Position numbers and translations under genes: made by a program
Part shown: positions 44,503 through 56,198 of the stretch, piece by piece
How positions within the stretch are numbered: position 1 is the first letter of the stretch
Layout: each line of letters begins with the position of its first letter
Source: Thinopyrum elongatum
Taxonomy: Eukaryota > Streptophyta > Magnoliopsida > Poales > Poaceae
Direction of reading: 5' to 3'
Length of the DNA: 64,000 nucleotides
Assembly (NCBI GenBank): GCA_011799875.1
Contig: CM022302.1
Coordinates: 526,394,228 to 526,458,227 of the forward strand
Notes under the pieces: generated by a model
What the model saw: only the letters and a program-made list of their open reading frames with translations
What the model was told of the DNA's origin: nothing
Databases searched by the model: none

Positions 44503-45183
44503 CGCAGCATATACCACCTTTTCCCTCCCCCCTCCCCCTCCCCCATCCTCTCTTCCTCACTTTCCCCTACCTCCCACCTCCTCTCTCCCTCACTTTGCTT
44601 CTTCCTCACTACTTCTCCCCCCATTACTCTCCTTCTTCTACCTACCCTTCTCTCTCTTTATTACTCCTAGCTAACTACACCACCTCCATTAATGCATCTC
44701 CTTTCTCTTTTTCCTTCCCCCTCCACTAGTTGAAGTTGTCTCCTCCCAAACTAGCTAGCTAGGTAGATGTAACATTTAGTGAAGTGACCTATGTACCCCC
44801 TAACTAGATCTAGCCTTGTCAAGAAGAGCTTTGTCCACTTTTGATCTCCCTACTACATCATCATCTCCACCGTATGCTCGATCTCGAGATAGGTGATTAA
44901 AAATTTATGCTTTTGCAAGAATGAAAATATGTGTATGTGTGTGTGGTATGACATAATCGGGCGATATGATGGAAATTGTGTGTGTGTGGCATGAGTTGAT
45001 GCCGAATTGTGCTTGTGAGTTGCCTATGTTTTGCCGAAATATCGATTTATTTCCGTTTCGGCGAATTCCAGGCAAACTCTATATGTCCTATATTTAGGGA
45101 AGGTCATGCCGAATTTTTGTATGACTTTGATGCATGCACGCATTTTTATAATCAATTTGTTTATTATTACCGTGCAGGCGTTC
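44503..45183 (+). other. TNP2 leader of CACTA-2
   Basis: A C/T-rich tract, then AT-rich DNA. The segment 45015-45118 resembles 49955-50056 in the other leader. A pyrimidine-poor acceptor-like GTGCAG lies just before 45179, so an intron probably ends at the TNP2 start. Confidence 0.6.
45015..45118 (+). repeat. Leader segment shared by the two CACTA-2 genes, copy 1
   Basis: GAGTTGCCTATGTTTTGCCG, then GATTTATTTCCGTTTCGGCG and a following AAGGTCATGCCGAATTTTT. Copy 2 at 49955-50056 reads GAGTGGCCTATGTTTCGCCG in the same order. Confidence 0.7.
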
Positions 45184-48100
45184 ATGATGGTCAGTGGAAC
45201 GATGGTGGACAGGTGGTTGCGGTCGGCGGTGCAGGACATGAAAGAAAATAACCTGACAGAGATTTTATGTCTGTGTCGAAGATGCAAAGGAGGAGTTTGG
45301 CTCGACCCCTATGACGATGGTCGTGTCGAAGCGCACCTGCTCATGACTGGTTTCATGGATGGCTATACTCGGTGGATAATTGAAGATGAGGATGATGATG
45401 TTGAGGACGCCGACGGGGCAGGCAATGACGACACGGGGCAAGACGAAGAGATGATCGATAATGGCGGCGGGGAAGAGGCCGGACATGGCGGCGGAGAAGG
45501 GGTCGGACATGGCGGCGGAGAAGGGGCCGGACATGGCGGCGGAGAGAACGTGGACTCCACGCCGCAGAGTTCGTCGGTACTAAGTTCAATCATGTGGGAC
45601 CCTCATGTTCAAGCACTGCTTTGCAAGGAGACGAGTACTAAGAGAGTTGCTTCTAGAGAGGAGGCCAAGCTGCAGCAACTGGTGGTAGACTCGAACACTC
45701 CATCGTATCATGGTTGCAATCCTGAGGTGACCCGCTTGAGTTTCACGCTCCAACTCCTGAAGACGAAAGCTAAAAATAAATGGACCGACACTAGCCTCGA
45801 TGAGCATCTCAAGTACCTAAAGGATGTTCTTCCCGCGGGGAATCTTTGTCCTACTAGTGTGGATGAGGCCAAGAAGATCGTGTGCCCTCTTGATCTGCCG
45901 CACATTAGATACCATGCATGCATCAACGATTGCATAATTTATCGGAAGGAGCACGCGGAAAAAACAAGCTGTCCGGTGTGCAATGCTTCTCGATACAAGA
46001 AGGCCGGGAAGAAATCTCCCCAGAAAGTTGTATGGTACTTACCGATCACTCCCCGTCTCCAGCGGTATTTCGTAGATCCCAAGGAAGCAAAGCTCATGCG
46101 CTGGCACGCGGAGAGGAAGAAGCCTGACGATGGAGATGATCCGAAGCTGAGACACGTCAAGGATGGAAGCCAGTGGAGAGCGTTGAACGACGAATATCGG
46201 TATTTCGAATGTGATGAAAGGAACATCGTGCTCGGCGCGTGTACCGATGGCATGAATCCGTTTGGCAACCAGAACACCAACCATAGCACATGGCCCGTGT
46301 TTGTATGGATGTACAACATCCCCCCCTGGGTGTGCATGAAGTCGAAGTACATACACATGAGCATGCTGATTCAAGGGCCGAAACAACTAGAAAATAATAT
46401 TAATCTGTATCTGGGGCTACTTCAAGAGGAGTTAGACACATTATGGAAAACACCGGCCAAGACATGGGACATCAGCAAAGGCGAGTATTTCTATATGAGA
46501 GCCGCGCTGATCACGAGGTGCACGACTATCTCGGTTACGGATATGTCGCAGGCCAGGTGTGCCATGGATATTACGGATGCACACGGTGCATGGATGATAC
46601 GACGTCTCAGCAGCTAACGTCAAGGAAAGATGGCGGGTCTGGGAAAATCGTGTACATGGGGCATCGAAGATGGCTCGAGAAGGACGACCCGTGGAGAAAC
46701 CGTGGAGATCTATTCAATGGTGAAGCTGAGCATCGAGGACCTCCACGTAAGCGGAGCGGCGCCGAAATCGATGAGCTGTTGAAAAACTGGGAAAAGTGCC
46801 CCGCGCCGAGAAAGACGATGAAAAAGGCGCCGGAGCCGCTGCTGAAGGTATGGAAGACGAGGTCTGTGTTCTGGGACTTGGAGTACTGGCACAAACTCGA
46901 CACACCTCATTGCCTTGATCAAATGCATATCTGTAACAATGTCCTTGAGAGCTTGCTCGCGACACTGATGAACATGCCGGATAAGACCAAGGATGGGCCG
47001 AAGGCAAGAAAAGACTTGCAAGATTTGAAAATCAGGGAAGATCTGCACATGCCGCCCCGTAAAAAGTCAGACGAGACAGAGATGGAGACAGAGGCGTGGG
47101 AGTAGAAGGGCAAAAAAGTAAAGGAAGAGGATTATTGCCCCCCTTCTTGCTTCACCTTGAGTCCGGTTGAGATCGATCAATTCTTTATGTGCCTTACCGG
47201 AGTCAAAGTTTGTTCCGGTTACTGTGGCAAGATAAGCAGATAGCTAGACACGAACAAGAAAAGGTTCAGCGGGATGAAGTCCCATGACTGTCATGTGATG
47301 ATGACACAGATACTACCTGTTGCCCTTAGAGGGATAATGGACAATCACGTCTGTGACACGCTTATTGGTCTCTGCAACTTTTTCGACGTCATCTCTCGAA
47401 AGTCGATCAGTGTGAAGCAGCTCCGAAGGCTACAGGAAGAGATCGTTGTGATACTGAATGAGCTTGAGATGTACTTCCCGCCCGCGTTCTTTGACGTCAT
47501 GGTGCATCTGTGTGTCCATATTGTGGACGACATAATAGACCTGGGGCCGTCATTCCTGCACAACATGATGCCGTTTGAGAGGATAAATGGGATCATCAAA
47601 GGATTCATTCGTAACATGTCCCGTCCGGATGGAAGCATTGTCCAGGGCTATCTGACACAAGAGTGCATCTCTTTCTACCAGAATTTTCTATATGGTGCAG
47701 ACCAGCCGCCTGGTGTTGGTGTTGGTTTGCCCGTTAACAAGCACGATGGGAGGCTCGAAGGAGAAGGTCACTCCAACGGTCGCAGGGAACTACACGTGGC
47801 ATACTCAGATCGACGCAACGACTTTGGCAGAGCAAACTTGGTAGTGCTACAACACCTAGACGAGGTAGATCCTTTCATGGCACTGCACAAAGAAATTATC
47901 GCAAAGAAGTATCGTGACCGGGGGGTATGCAGGACGGACGCCGAAGTTACTAGAGAGCACAACTCCACTTTCCTGCATTGGTTCAAAGAGCATATTATTA
48001 CTAATCCCCTGGAAGAGGGCTCTAAGGACGGATTGCTCATATACGCCTTAGCACATGGCCCCTCGCCCAACCTCGTCACCTATCAGGCATACGATATTAA

Positions 48101-48701
48101 CGGATACACGTTCTACACGGAGGCCAAAGATATGGACAGTGATGATCAGAACTCAGGGGTGACGATGGAATGCATGACCGGCAGCGACAACGGCGCAACT
48201 GAGAGATTTTACGTAAGGGTCGAGGATTTCTGGGAGCTTGACTACTTTTGACTGCACAAAGCGACGATGTTCCGTGTCAGATGGGCTAAGAATGTCGAAA
48301 GATAAAACCGGTATTTCACTACCATGACTATACCCAACGCCAAGAGCGCTACCGTGAACGCAATCGCAAAAAACGAGCCATGGGTACACGCTAAGCACGT
48401 GACACAATGCTTCTTCATAACCGACCCATGCAATCCCAGCCGTGTTGTCATGAGGAGAGGCAAAAGGAACATCGTTGGAATGGATGGAGTCGCCAACGAG
48501 GAAGAATACGACCAGTACGGAAACCCAATGAGGGAAGATGACGATGACGATGAAGTATACGTCAAAAGAAGAATCAATACTACATTACCTAAGAAAGATC
48601 GTACTCCATGGAAAAGGAAAAGTCACAATGAGGGGCTCAATTATTCTTCAACGAACAAGAAGGGAAAGAAGCTCACTCAAAAACGAAAACGTCAACGCTG
48701 A
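45184..48701 (+). pseudogene. tnp2: CACTA-2 TNP2-type transposase, broken
   Basis: Starts at ATG 45184 (MMVSGTMVDRW). Transpos_assoc domain with LCLCRRCK..VEAHLLMTGFM, an acidic linker, and a GHGGGE-type repeat (45470-45560). Transposase_21 region: SFTLQLLKTKAKNKW, CPVCNASRYKK, SPQKVVWYLPITPRL, FGNQNTNHSTWPVFVWMYN. A single-base frame change occurs near 46515 (RAALIT to HDYLGYGYVAGQVCHG). Further TAG codons lie at 47103-47105 and 47241-47243; then SHDCHVMMTQILPVALRG and FERINGIIKGFIRN (DUF4218), YTFYTEAKDMDS with WELDYF (DUF4216), TGA 48249-48251 and TAA 48303-48305 within the C-terminal part, ending KRKRQR at 48701. The domain set is complete, so this was once a full transposase. Confidence 0.85.
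45470..45560 (+). repeat. 24-27-bp tandem repeat coding GHGGGEG units
   Basis: Repeated GGACATGGCGGCGGAGAAGG units in the acidic linker of the transposase, in frame. Its mirror creates the Pro/Ser-rich minus frames 45353-45593. Confidence 0.85.
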
Positions 48702-48972
48702 GGAACCGTTATCGATCAAATGATGTAATATAGATGTTCCTATTTTGTGTACACACTTAACCATTATGCATGGGTCCAATGATGTAATATATATGTTCCT
48801 ATTTTGTATACATACTTAACCGTCAAACGATGCAATATATATCGCCTAAGTTATATACATTGTATCACCTTCCCTTCGTTCACTGCTCTCGGAAAAAAGG
48901 AAAAGAAAAGAAAAGAAAAGGAAGAGAAGATAAAGGACAAGAAAATAGAAGAAACAAATAGGAAAACTGCTA
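48702..48972. other. 3' flank of TNP2 with A/G-rich microsatellite
   Basis: GATGTAATATA(T/G)ATGTTCC occurs twice (48721, 48781 region), and an AAAAG run is at 48897-48930. It holds the presumed transcript end. Confidence 0.55.
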
Positions 48973-49152
48973 TATGTACTGGTTATAGCAGTAGCGCTTT
49001 TCTGAAAAAGAGCTATAGCTAGTCAAGTTAGCAGTAGCGCTGTGCGGATAAACACGCTATAGCTACCTGTGATAGCAGTAGCGCTTTCTGGCTAAAAGCG
49101 CTATAGCTAAGTTAGCTATAGCGCGTTCTTCCGGAATGCGCTACTGCTAGCT
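48973..49152 (+). promoter_or_regulatory. CACTA-2 internal repeat array in front of the second gene
   Basis: TAGCAGTAGCGCTTT-type repeats with paired GCTATAGC, in both orientations, the same motif as the left end. They are followed at 49160-49250 by a pyrimidine-rich leader, as at 44517-44640. It lies between the transposase stop and the TNPA-like gene. A promoter role is inferred from position and from the parallel in CACTA-1. Confidence 0.7.
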
Positions 49153-49589
49153 CGACTTAACCCCCCAAATCCCTACTCTCTGCTTCTTTCCGCCTCTGCT
49201 TTTCCCCCCAAATCCCCACTCTCTCTTCCCCCGTCGTCGCCACCGGAGCCCTGCCCTCACCGCGCCCCTGCGCTCGCCCCCGACCCCGGCGCTCGCCCTC
49301 GACCCCGGCGCTCGGCCCCGTCCTGGCGCTCGCCCCCGACCCCGGCGCTCGCCCCCATATCCCCTGACCCCGGGGACCCTCGGTGCCGTGCCGTCTCCCC
49401 CGACCCCACCTCGCCTCGGTGCCACGCCGTCTCCCCCGACCCCATCTCTCTCTCTCTGCCCTCTGTAAGCCCTCTCCCCTCCCATCATCTCTGCTTTTTA
49501 GTGCTAGTTAGTATGAAATAGTATGAACCCTAGGCTATTTTTTAGTGTAAGAAAAAACAGAATTGATTATATAGGTTTCTTGCATTTTT

Positions 49590-49925
49590 TAGTTAAAGCA
49601 ATTGTTGCTATTTAAATTTTATAGTGCTAGTTAGTGAATTCGAATTAGTATGAAACCTAGGACAGATTAGTTAAAGCAACTGTTGCTATTTAATTTTTTT
49701 AGTTAAAACAATTGTTGCTATTTAAAAAAACAGAATTTGAAGTGGACAGATTAGTTAAAGCAACTGTTGCTATTTAATTTTTTTTGTTAAAGCAATTGTT
49801 GCTATTTTTTAGTTGCAAATTTGAAGTGGACATGTGATATGTGGACATGTGATTTGGACATGTCATATTTGGAATTTGGACATGTCATTTGGACATGTGA
49901 TGTTTTGGACATGTCATATTTGGAA
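49590..49925. repeat. Two small tandem repeats in the leader
   Basis: AGTTAAAGCAA(C/T)TGTTGCTA units at about 49592, 49669, 49699, 49752 and 49786. Then GGACATGT(G/C)AT units from 49826 to 49925. Confidence 0.8.
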
Positions 49926-49954
49926 AATGATGATTATGTGCAGGGTAAATGATC

Positions 49955-50056
49955 CGAGTGGCCTATGTTTCGCCGGAATGTTGATTCATTTCCGTTCCGG
50001 TGAATTTCAGGTGCTCGATATGTCCACTTTTTGGCAAAGGTCATGCCAAAATTTTC
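49955..50056 (+). repeat. Leader segment shared by the two CACTA-2 genes, copy 2
   Basis: Begins GAGTGGCCTATGTTTCGCCG and continues GATTCATTTCCGTTCCGGTG and AAGGTCATGCCAAAATTTT. It parallels 45015-45118 at the matching position behind its array. A mirror of its last part follows at 50064-50100, forming a hairpin. Confidence 0.7.
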
Positions 50057-52688
50057 CGTAAATTTTGGCATGACTTGTGCTAGAAAGTAGGCATATCGAG
50101 TGCCGGGAGTTGCTGGGAAACGGCATTGCGGCAAACATAGTTATTTTTTTATGTCATTTCTCATTTTTTTTATAGTTTTAGAATTAAACGAGGAGACTTA
50201 ATCATAGGAAACATGTCGAACAACGAAGAAACCGGGCCTTATGACCAAGATGCAAACGAGATGGATTATGAGGGTGAACAACAGTACCTCGACTTTTTGT
50301 CTGCTAAGCACAGTTAAGGATTGCAGGGCGGCCTCGATGGTGGTACTGACGCCGACATCGACACCGACGGCGCCGGCACCGATGGCGGCGCCGAGACCGG
50401 CGGGGAAGGTACCGGCGCCGATGCCGCTACCGAAAAGATGAAGCAGAAGAAGCAGAGGATACGAAAACCTAACAAACTCGGCATTGGACGACTGGTGATC
50501 ACAAAGATGGCACCTGGCAAGTTTGAGCCATTAGAGCCAGAAGAACCTCGCAAGTGCTATGGGAACCAAGTAGGATTCATCCTACGGGAATGCGCGAGCA
50601 TCAACGACGATGACTTAAGGAGTAAAGAACATTTGAGGCAGTTGCTCCTAACGAATTTGCACAAGAGATTCAAGTTCCCCGACCGGGATGATAGCATAGA
50701 ACAACCGTGGGATGATCCGAAGATGAAAAAGATTAACAATCACGCCATGGGCATGTTCAGGAATGATTTGGCCTCCTGGAAAGGGAGGGTGAAACGAGCT
50801 ATTGAGGCTGAGGAACCCCTGTCCAAGATTCTGGAGGAAAATCCGACACTTACGGAAGAGGAGTTCGAAAAGTTCAAGGACACTTGCGCTACCGAGGCAG
50901 CCAAGGCTAAGGCTGCGAAATTCAAGAGCCTTCAGCAAAGGAACACGGGGAAGCATCGCCTCGGAAGCCATGGCTACCTAGGCAAAAGGCCCATATGGGA
51001 TAAGGAGGACGCGGAACGTGAAGCCGCGGGTCTCCCAGACCCCTTCGCGAAGTTCACTAACCCCTTGGAGCGTGACTTCATCAGGGCCCGCTACAAGTGG
51101 GACAAGGAAAAGAAGGTTTTTTACATGGACCCGATCACGAGGAGATTTATTAGAATACTGGTAATTATTCTTTTACCACCTTACATTTAGCTCCTGATCA
51201 AGTCGACTACACATTCGTAAACGGTTCACGTTCCTTCTACAGGAGAAGCAACACCAGCTTGTAGCCGAAAGCCCTACTTCGCCGATGAGGCCCAAGTGGG
51301 ACACCCCTCTCAACCGGGCCTTGAACGAACTTGAGGGACTCCCTTTGGGCCAGCGGCCGCAATATGGACGTGTGCACGGCACCGGAGACGGCGCCACGTG
51401 GAAGGTGTTTTACAACGAGGGCCCAGAGGCCAAGAAGCAGAAAAAGAAGTTTAGTCAGGCGGACATCGACGAGAAGGTGAAGCTTGCGTTCGAGAAAAAA
51501 GCAGCTGAGGACGTGAAAAAAGCAGTCAAGGAGAAAAATGAATTGCTACAGCAGGCAGTCAATGCAGCTGTAAATGCCTGCAGAAATGATTTCGCTACTA
51601 ACTTGGTCCTGGCTATCATCAACTGGACGAAGGAAAATCCAGACAAGATGGTACATGATTTCCCCATGCCCAGTTTCGTCGGGAGCAACTTGGTGAAGAA
51701 CACCACCGCACCATCACCTGCTCACGCAACCGGGCCTGCTCTCGCACCCGCACCCGCACCCGCTCATACCAGCCCGTCCTCAGTCTCTGGCGCGCTAGGC
51801 GGGCCTTCGTCTTTGGCTGAGCTCGACGCCCTCACGGTAATTACATGTCGCACCAACATATATATCTAGAATATTCCATTCTCGTTGCCTTTCGGATGTT
51901 TTACGCGGCAGACATGTGTTTGCAGGCCGACGAAACCCCGTGCTCCGTACTCTACTTGATCAAAGGCTAGAAAGTGGACGTGGGAAAGGGGGTGATACCG
52001 AAGCCCTTGGAACTCACGTTCCACACCCAGCCGATGCCCGGTGGGCACTTCAGGGTTACCTTGTCGAGTGTGAAATCGGGGCACGAGGATTTGCCTCCTC
52101 CAGTACGGCTAGGGGGAGAGGACGACGAGACCCCGCTGTGGATTGGAAGCTGCAAGGGTTGGGTGTTGCTATGGCCGAAGAATCTTCTTCATCTGGAGCC
52201 GGCCGAGAGCACACCAATAACCACACATCAACAAGCATGTATGGAGACCACCACCCCGCCTACGCAATTACCAGCGCCTGTAGTGTCGGGTGAGAGCGGC
52301 GGACGATGTGATTAAGGGGGTCCAATAATGGCTGATGTAATCGCCCCCGTAGAACAAAGAATGAATGATGAGATAGAGGTGGAGGACCCAATGAGTTTCC
52401 TCAATACATGCGCCTATGACGGTGACTTAGATATGATGAGTCAGCCATATGACGAATCGGGCTATCAGCATGCTGATGAGGATATGGATGATCTGCCCGG
52501 GCAGGAACATCCTAGTAGGGAGTGCAGGAAGTCTCTCTTCATGAAATGCTCACAGGACACGCCTGAAGATGCCGCCTCAACACATGCTCAACTAGCAGGG
52601 GGTCGTACAGTGCTTAGCCCGGCAACACTGGGGCAGGGGTTAAGGAAGGGTCTGGAAGGTCAGCCCAAGAAAAAGGAGAGGAAGAGAC

Positions 52689-54815
52689 TGTAGGAGAACT
52701 GCCCTAGAGGCAGTAATAACAGTTATTTTGTATCTCCTGGTTTGTAATGAATGTTTATGATCCATGCTATAACTGCTGTGGCTCCCGAGCCCGTATATCC
52801 ATAAAGGCTCTGAGGAAAACCCATGTGCACGTGTGGGTTAATAAACGGTAAAATGTATTCCTAGTCATGCCTCTAAGACTGGCTCAAGTATTGCATGATG
52901 AATATGTTTTCCTGATCATGGCATGTCTATGCCGGCAATTTTGAGGGCACAAATTGTTGGTAGAACACTTGTGTTGAATCGACCCAAATTGATGTTATGC
53001 TATGAGATACATTCGTCACAAGTTAATGGTATTTTACACAGGGAAGTTAATGTTTGCATAATTCCTTAGACCATGAGAGTATCGAGTTCCTTCGTACTTG
53101 CTTCGTGAACTTTGGGGTTTGTTAAACGTCATCCGTAACTGGGTGGCTATTACGGCGGCTTACGGGTTCACGGAAAAGTATGGCAAGTAACGAGATAGCT
53201 CAAGATTGGGATTTGCTCCTCCGACGATGGAGAGATATACTCGGGCCCTCTCGGTGAAACGGTATCCATCATCGTCTGGCCAGACAACTTGTGATTTGAT
53301 CACTGGGATACCGAAACACGGAAACGAGAAAAGAGAACAAAACCGGTAACGAGGTAACTTGCATAGTGGACAAATTGTTGATCCATGGGGGTGCAATAAA
53401 TCTCACCTCGGGTGTTTTGTGACATATCGCGAAGCAACAGGAATAGCTCACGGCAACTGGAGGTTCACTCGAATATTCATTCGTGTGGGTATAGGGGTCA
53501 ATATGGGTGTCCACGGCTCCGATGTTGATCATTGATCGGAAGGGGTTCCAGGTCATGTCTATGCTTCACCGAACCTATAGGGTCACACACTTAAGGGTCA
53601 TCTATCTGCTGATTACTAGACAGGGAGTCTGAGAGAAAATCACCGAAAAAAGTTTCGGACACCGAAAAAGTTTCGGACAGCGGAAAAGTTCCGCAGAGAG
53701 AACACCGGATGAGTTTCGGTGAAACTGAAAAGTTGTTTCAGGGAATACCATTAAGTCAAAATGGTTTCGGCACATGCCTGATAATTCTTGGGGGGTGCCA
53801 GAATCATTCTGGAAACTTCTGGGAATTTTCTGGAAGAAAAACCGGAAATGTTCCGGAGCTGCTGGAACCACTTCAGATGCTTTTCGCAGATGAAAATCAC
53901 TAAACTGGAATTGTTCCAGAACGCGTTGAAAATTATTTTAGTGGGTACTGGAAATGTTCTAAGCCCACATAAATATTTTCAGTTCGAACGGACGCTGGAA
54001 AATGTCGTCATGAATAGTGAAAATCAGCTTTATGGTTATTTTTTGGAAAGCCATTATTTTTGGGATTTGTCCCAAGATATTTTTGGGGGTGACATGGATG
54101 GATGAGGCCCCCTTGGGGGGGCCCCTACAAGGAGATGGCCGGCCACATGGGGCTCCTCCTTGGAGCCCCCACTTGTCCCTTGATTTCTCAATTGGGTCCT
54201 TGTGGAAGGACTTCATCCATGTGCATTTTGGGTTTTCTTGTAAAACCACCCTACCCCTTGAGTTTCCTATAAATAGAGGAGATGGGGGCTGCCATCTCTT
54301 CATCCCTTGTTCTCATACACATGCCATGCATTATCTGGCTTCTTCTCTCCCTCCCACGAAAAGAGTTTCGTAGAGCCGAAAGGCTGTCTGGGTTCCGGCA
54401 GGAACTAGTTCTGGACGGCGAAGCCCTGCCAGATAGCTGACACCGTATGTGTGCAACCCCGTAGAGAGGTCGTAGTTTCGGTCTTTTGCCCGAGGGGCTG
54501 TTCGAGTGTCCTCCCGAAGGGATGTCAGAGTCTCCGTTCGAGTTTCGAGGGTCCTCCCGAAGGGCTGTCCGCGACATCGTCCGGGGGATTGTCCGACCGC
54601 CTCCCGAAGGGCTGTCCGACGAGGGAGTACATCCTCGCGGTTGGGAGGTTGTAAATCCTAGCTGCGGGGATCTGCACCAACGATCTCCCCCGACTCTTCT
54701 TCCGCTGCGCTTCGAGTCGGTACGGATCAGATCAAACCTTGTATGCAGTCTCCATAGTGGTCCTGGGCGTGCTCGCTATACCGAAAATTTTCGTTTTCTG
54801 TCGCGTTACCCAATA
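52689..54815 (+). repeat. Copia-2 5' LTR
   Basis: Starts TGTAGGAGAACTGCCCTAGA, ends GTTACCCAATA (CA changed to TA). TATAAATA at 54269-54276. It has four GAAGGGCTGTCCG-type motifs at 54490-54620. It carries a short stretch (GGCAGTAATAACAG and following) near its start that is absent in the 3' LTR. Confidence 0.9.
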
Positions 54816-54831
54816 GTGGCATCAAGAGCCG
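54816..54831 (+). other. Copia-2 primer binding site
   Basis: GTGGCATCAAGAGCCG directly after the LTR, close to the initiator-Met tRNA primer site TGGTATCAGAGC with two base differences and one extra base. Copia-3 shares it. Confidence 0.75.
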
Positions 54832-56198
54832 TGCTATGCGTAGATGCAGGTTACGATCTAGAATACATGGAGATGTATGGGTATTGCATAATATGATTAG
54901 GTAGTAGATGAGATCTATTGCTGAAAATTATTTATGCGGGTGACAGATGAAATCTGTTACCCGACGTTCTTGTTGCTTCCCTAGAATTTGCGTTTGCTCA
55001 ATCTCGAGACGGCATGGTGGAATTTGACAAAGTTCTGGCAATCCGTGATCCTGATTGATCATGGAAGTGCTATCAGTTCTTTGGGTTCTGCCATAGTCAA
55101 AAGAAAGATGAAATTCGCAGACGAAAGGGCATTGCAGATATGATCTGCACGGGGGTCATGCGTATGACGAAGTTTAGTATGGGGCTCGAGATTTAATTAT
55201 CTCGTGTTTCATACACCCCGAGATGTTAATCTAGCAACTTGAATAATCATACTTGATGATAAAACGTTGGTAGCTGCGGTTTAAGTCAAAACCTTAGAAG
55301 CCACGTAAAATAATTTTTTGCATAAACCGATTAGAGGCGTCTAACTTGGTTTTGCAGGATGGTTTGCATGTGATGTGGTATAGCAATGCTCATATTCAAT
55401 TTGATTATGTATGAGATGACTATATGATGTAATTAACATGACCTGCGTGTCATGATTCGGCATGATGGCTGGAGCCATATGATTGCACTTTAATGACCTG
55501 CATGTCAACCTTAAGTAATGCATTTATTTTATCTTGCTATGGAGATAGCAATATTATCTGGTGCATCGACAAGGTGGTGGCAATCTTCGCGAAGGTGAAC
55601 ACCGACGCGAATGCCGAAGACGAAGAAATGAAAGACTTCTCCGTCAGAAGAGGCTATACCATATCATGCTATTATGAATTGCCTGAGATGTTTATCCCTC
55701 TTGATGCACCCTTCTTGATTGCGCGGTAGTCGCTTTTTATTAGGGTGATCTCTCACAAAAATATCAAGTAGTTAGTGTTCTCCCAAGTGTAGCACCGTCA
55801 CGACACCTATCTTTTCGGGGTGCGCCATGACTAACATGGGTACGAATGAATTGAGAAGTGTGAGGCGGGTGAGGTCAGACCTCGCAGCAAGATCACTTGG
55901 TTGTCTTGACGTTCATGGCAGGATCGTCCTGAGCTCGGAACACGCGCATCGAAAGATGAACAAGAGTCACATAGGTATGTGATTGGCAGGTTGGCCTACC
56001 GGTTGAGATTTTCGTCATCAGTGGTGACTAACATCAATGACGAATAATCAAAACACGGGTCTTGAATCACTCACAATCAATTATGAGAGATATTGATTTG
56101 AGTGGGAGCGCACTTTAGAATAAAATTGTTTATTTACTAGTGCATTTTCATTATAAACAAAGTCTAAGTGAAAACTTGTGTTTTCCGTTGTAGATCAA
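54832..56198 (+). other. Copia-2 leader
   Basis: About 1.37 kb without a gene. A plausible splice acceptor (GTTTTCCGTTGTAG) ends at 56193, six bases before the gag ATG. Parts correspond to the Copia-3 leader in inverse orientation. Confidence 0.65.

Larger units (their letters stand above)
49153..50212 (+). other. Leader and intron of the CACTA-2 second gene
   Basis: Holds a C-rich tandem repeat (GCTCGCCCCCGACCCCGGC at 49266-49350), a repeated AGCAATTGTTGCTATTTAA segment at 49590-49811 (five copies), a GGACATGT minisatellite at 49826-49925, and the leader segment shared with TNP2. No reading frame of interest. Confidence 0.6.

Noticed and set aside
45265..45593. Pro/Ser-rich minus frames
   Set aside because: Mirror of the GHGGGE coding repeat in the plus-strand transposase.
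53160..54896. Frames in the Copia-2 5' LTR, repeated at 60626-62146
   Set aside because: The same frames occur in both LTRs and no product of this kind is known from copia LTRs.
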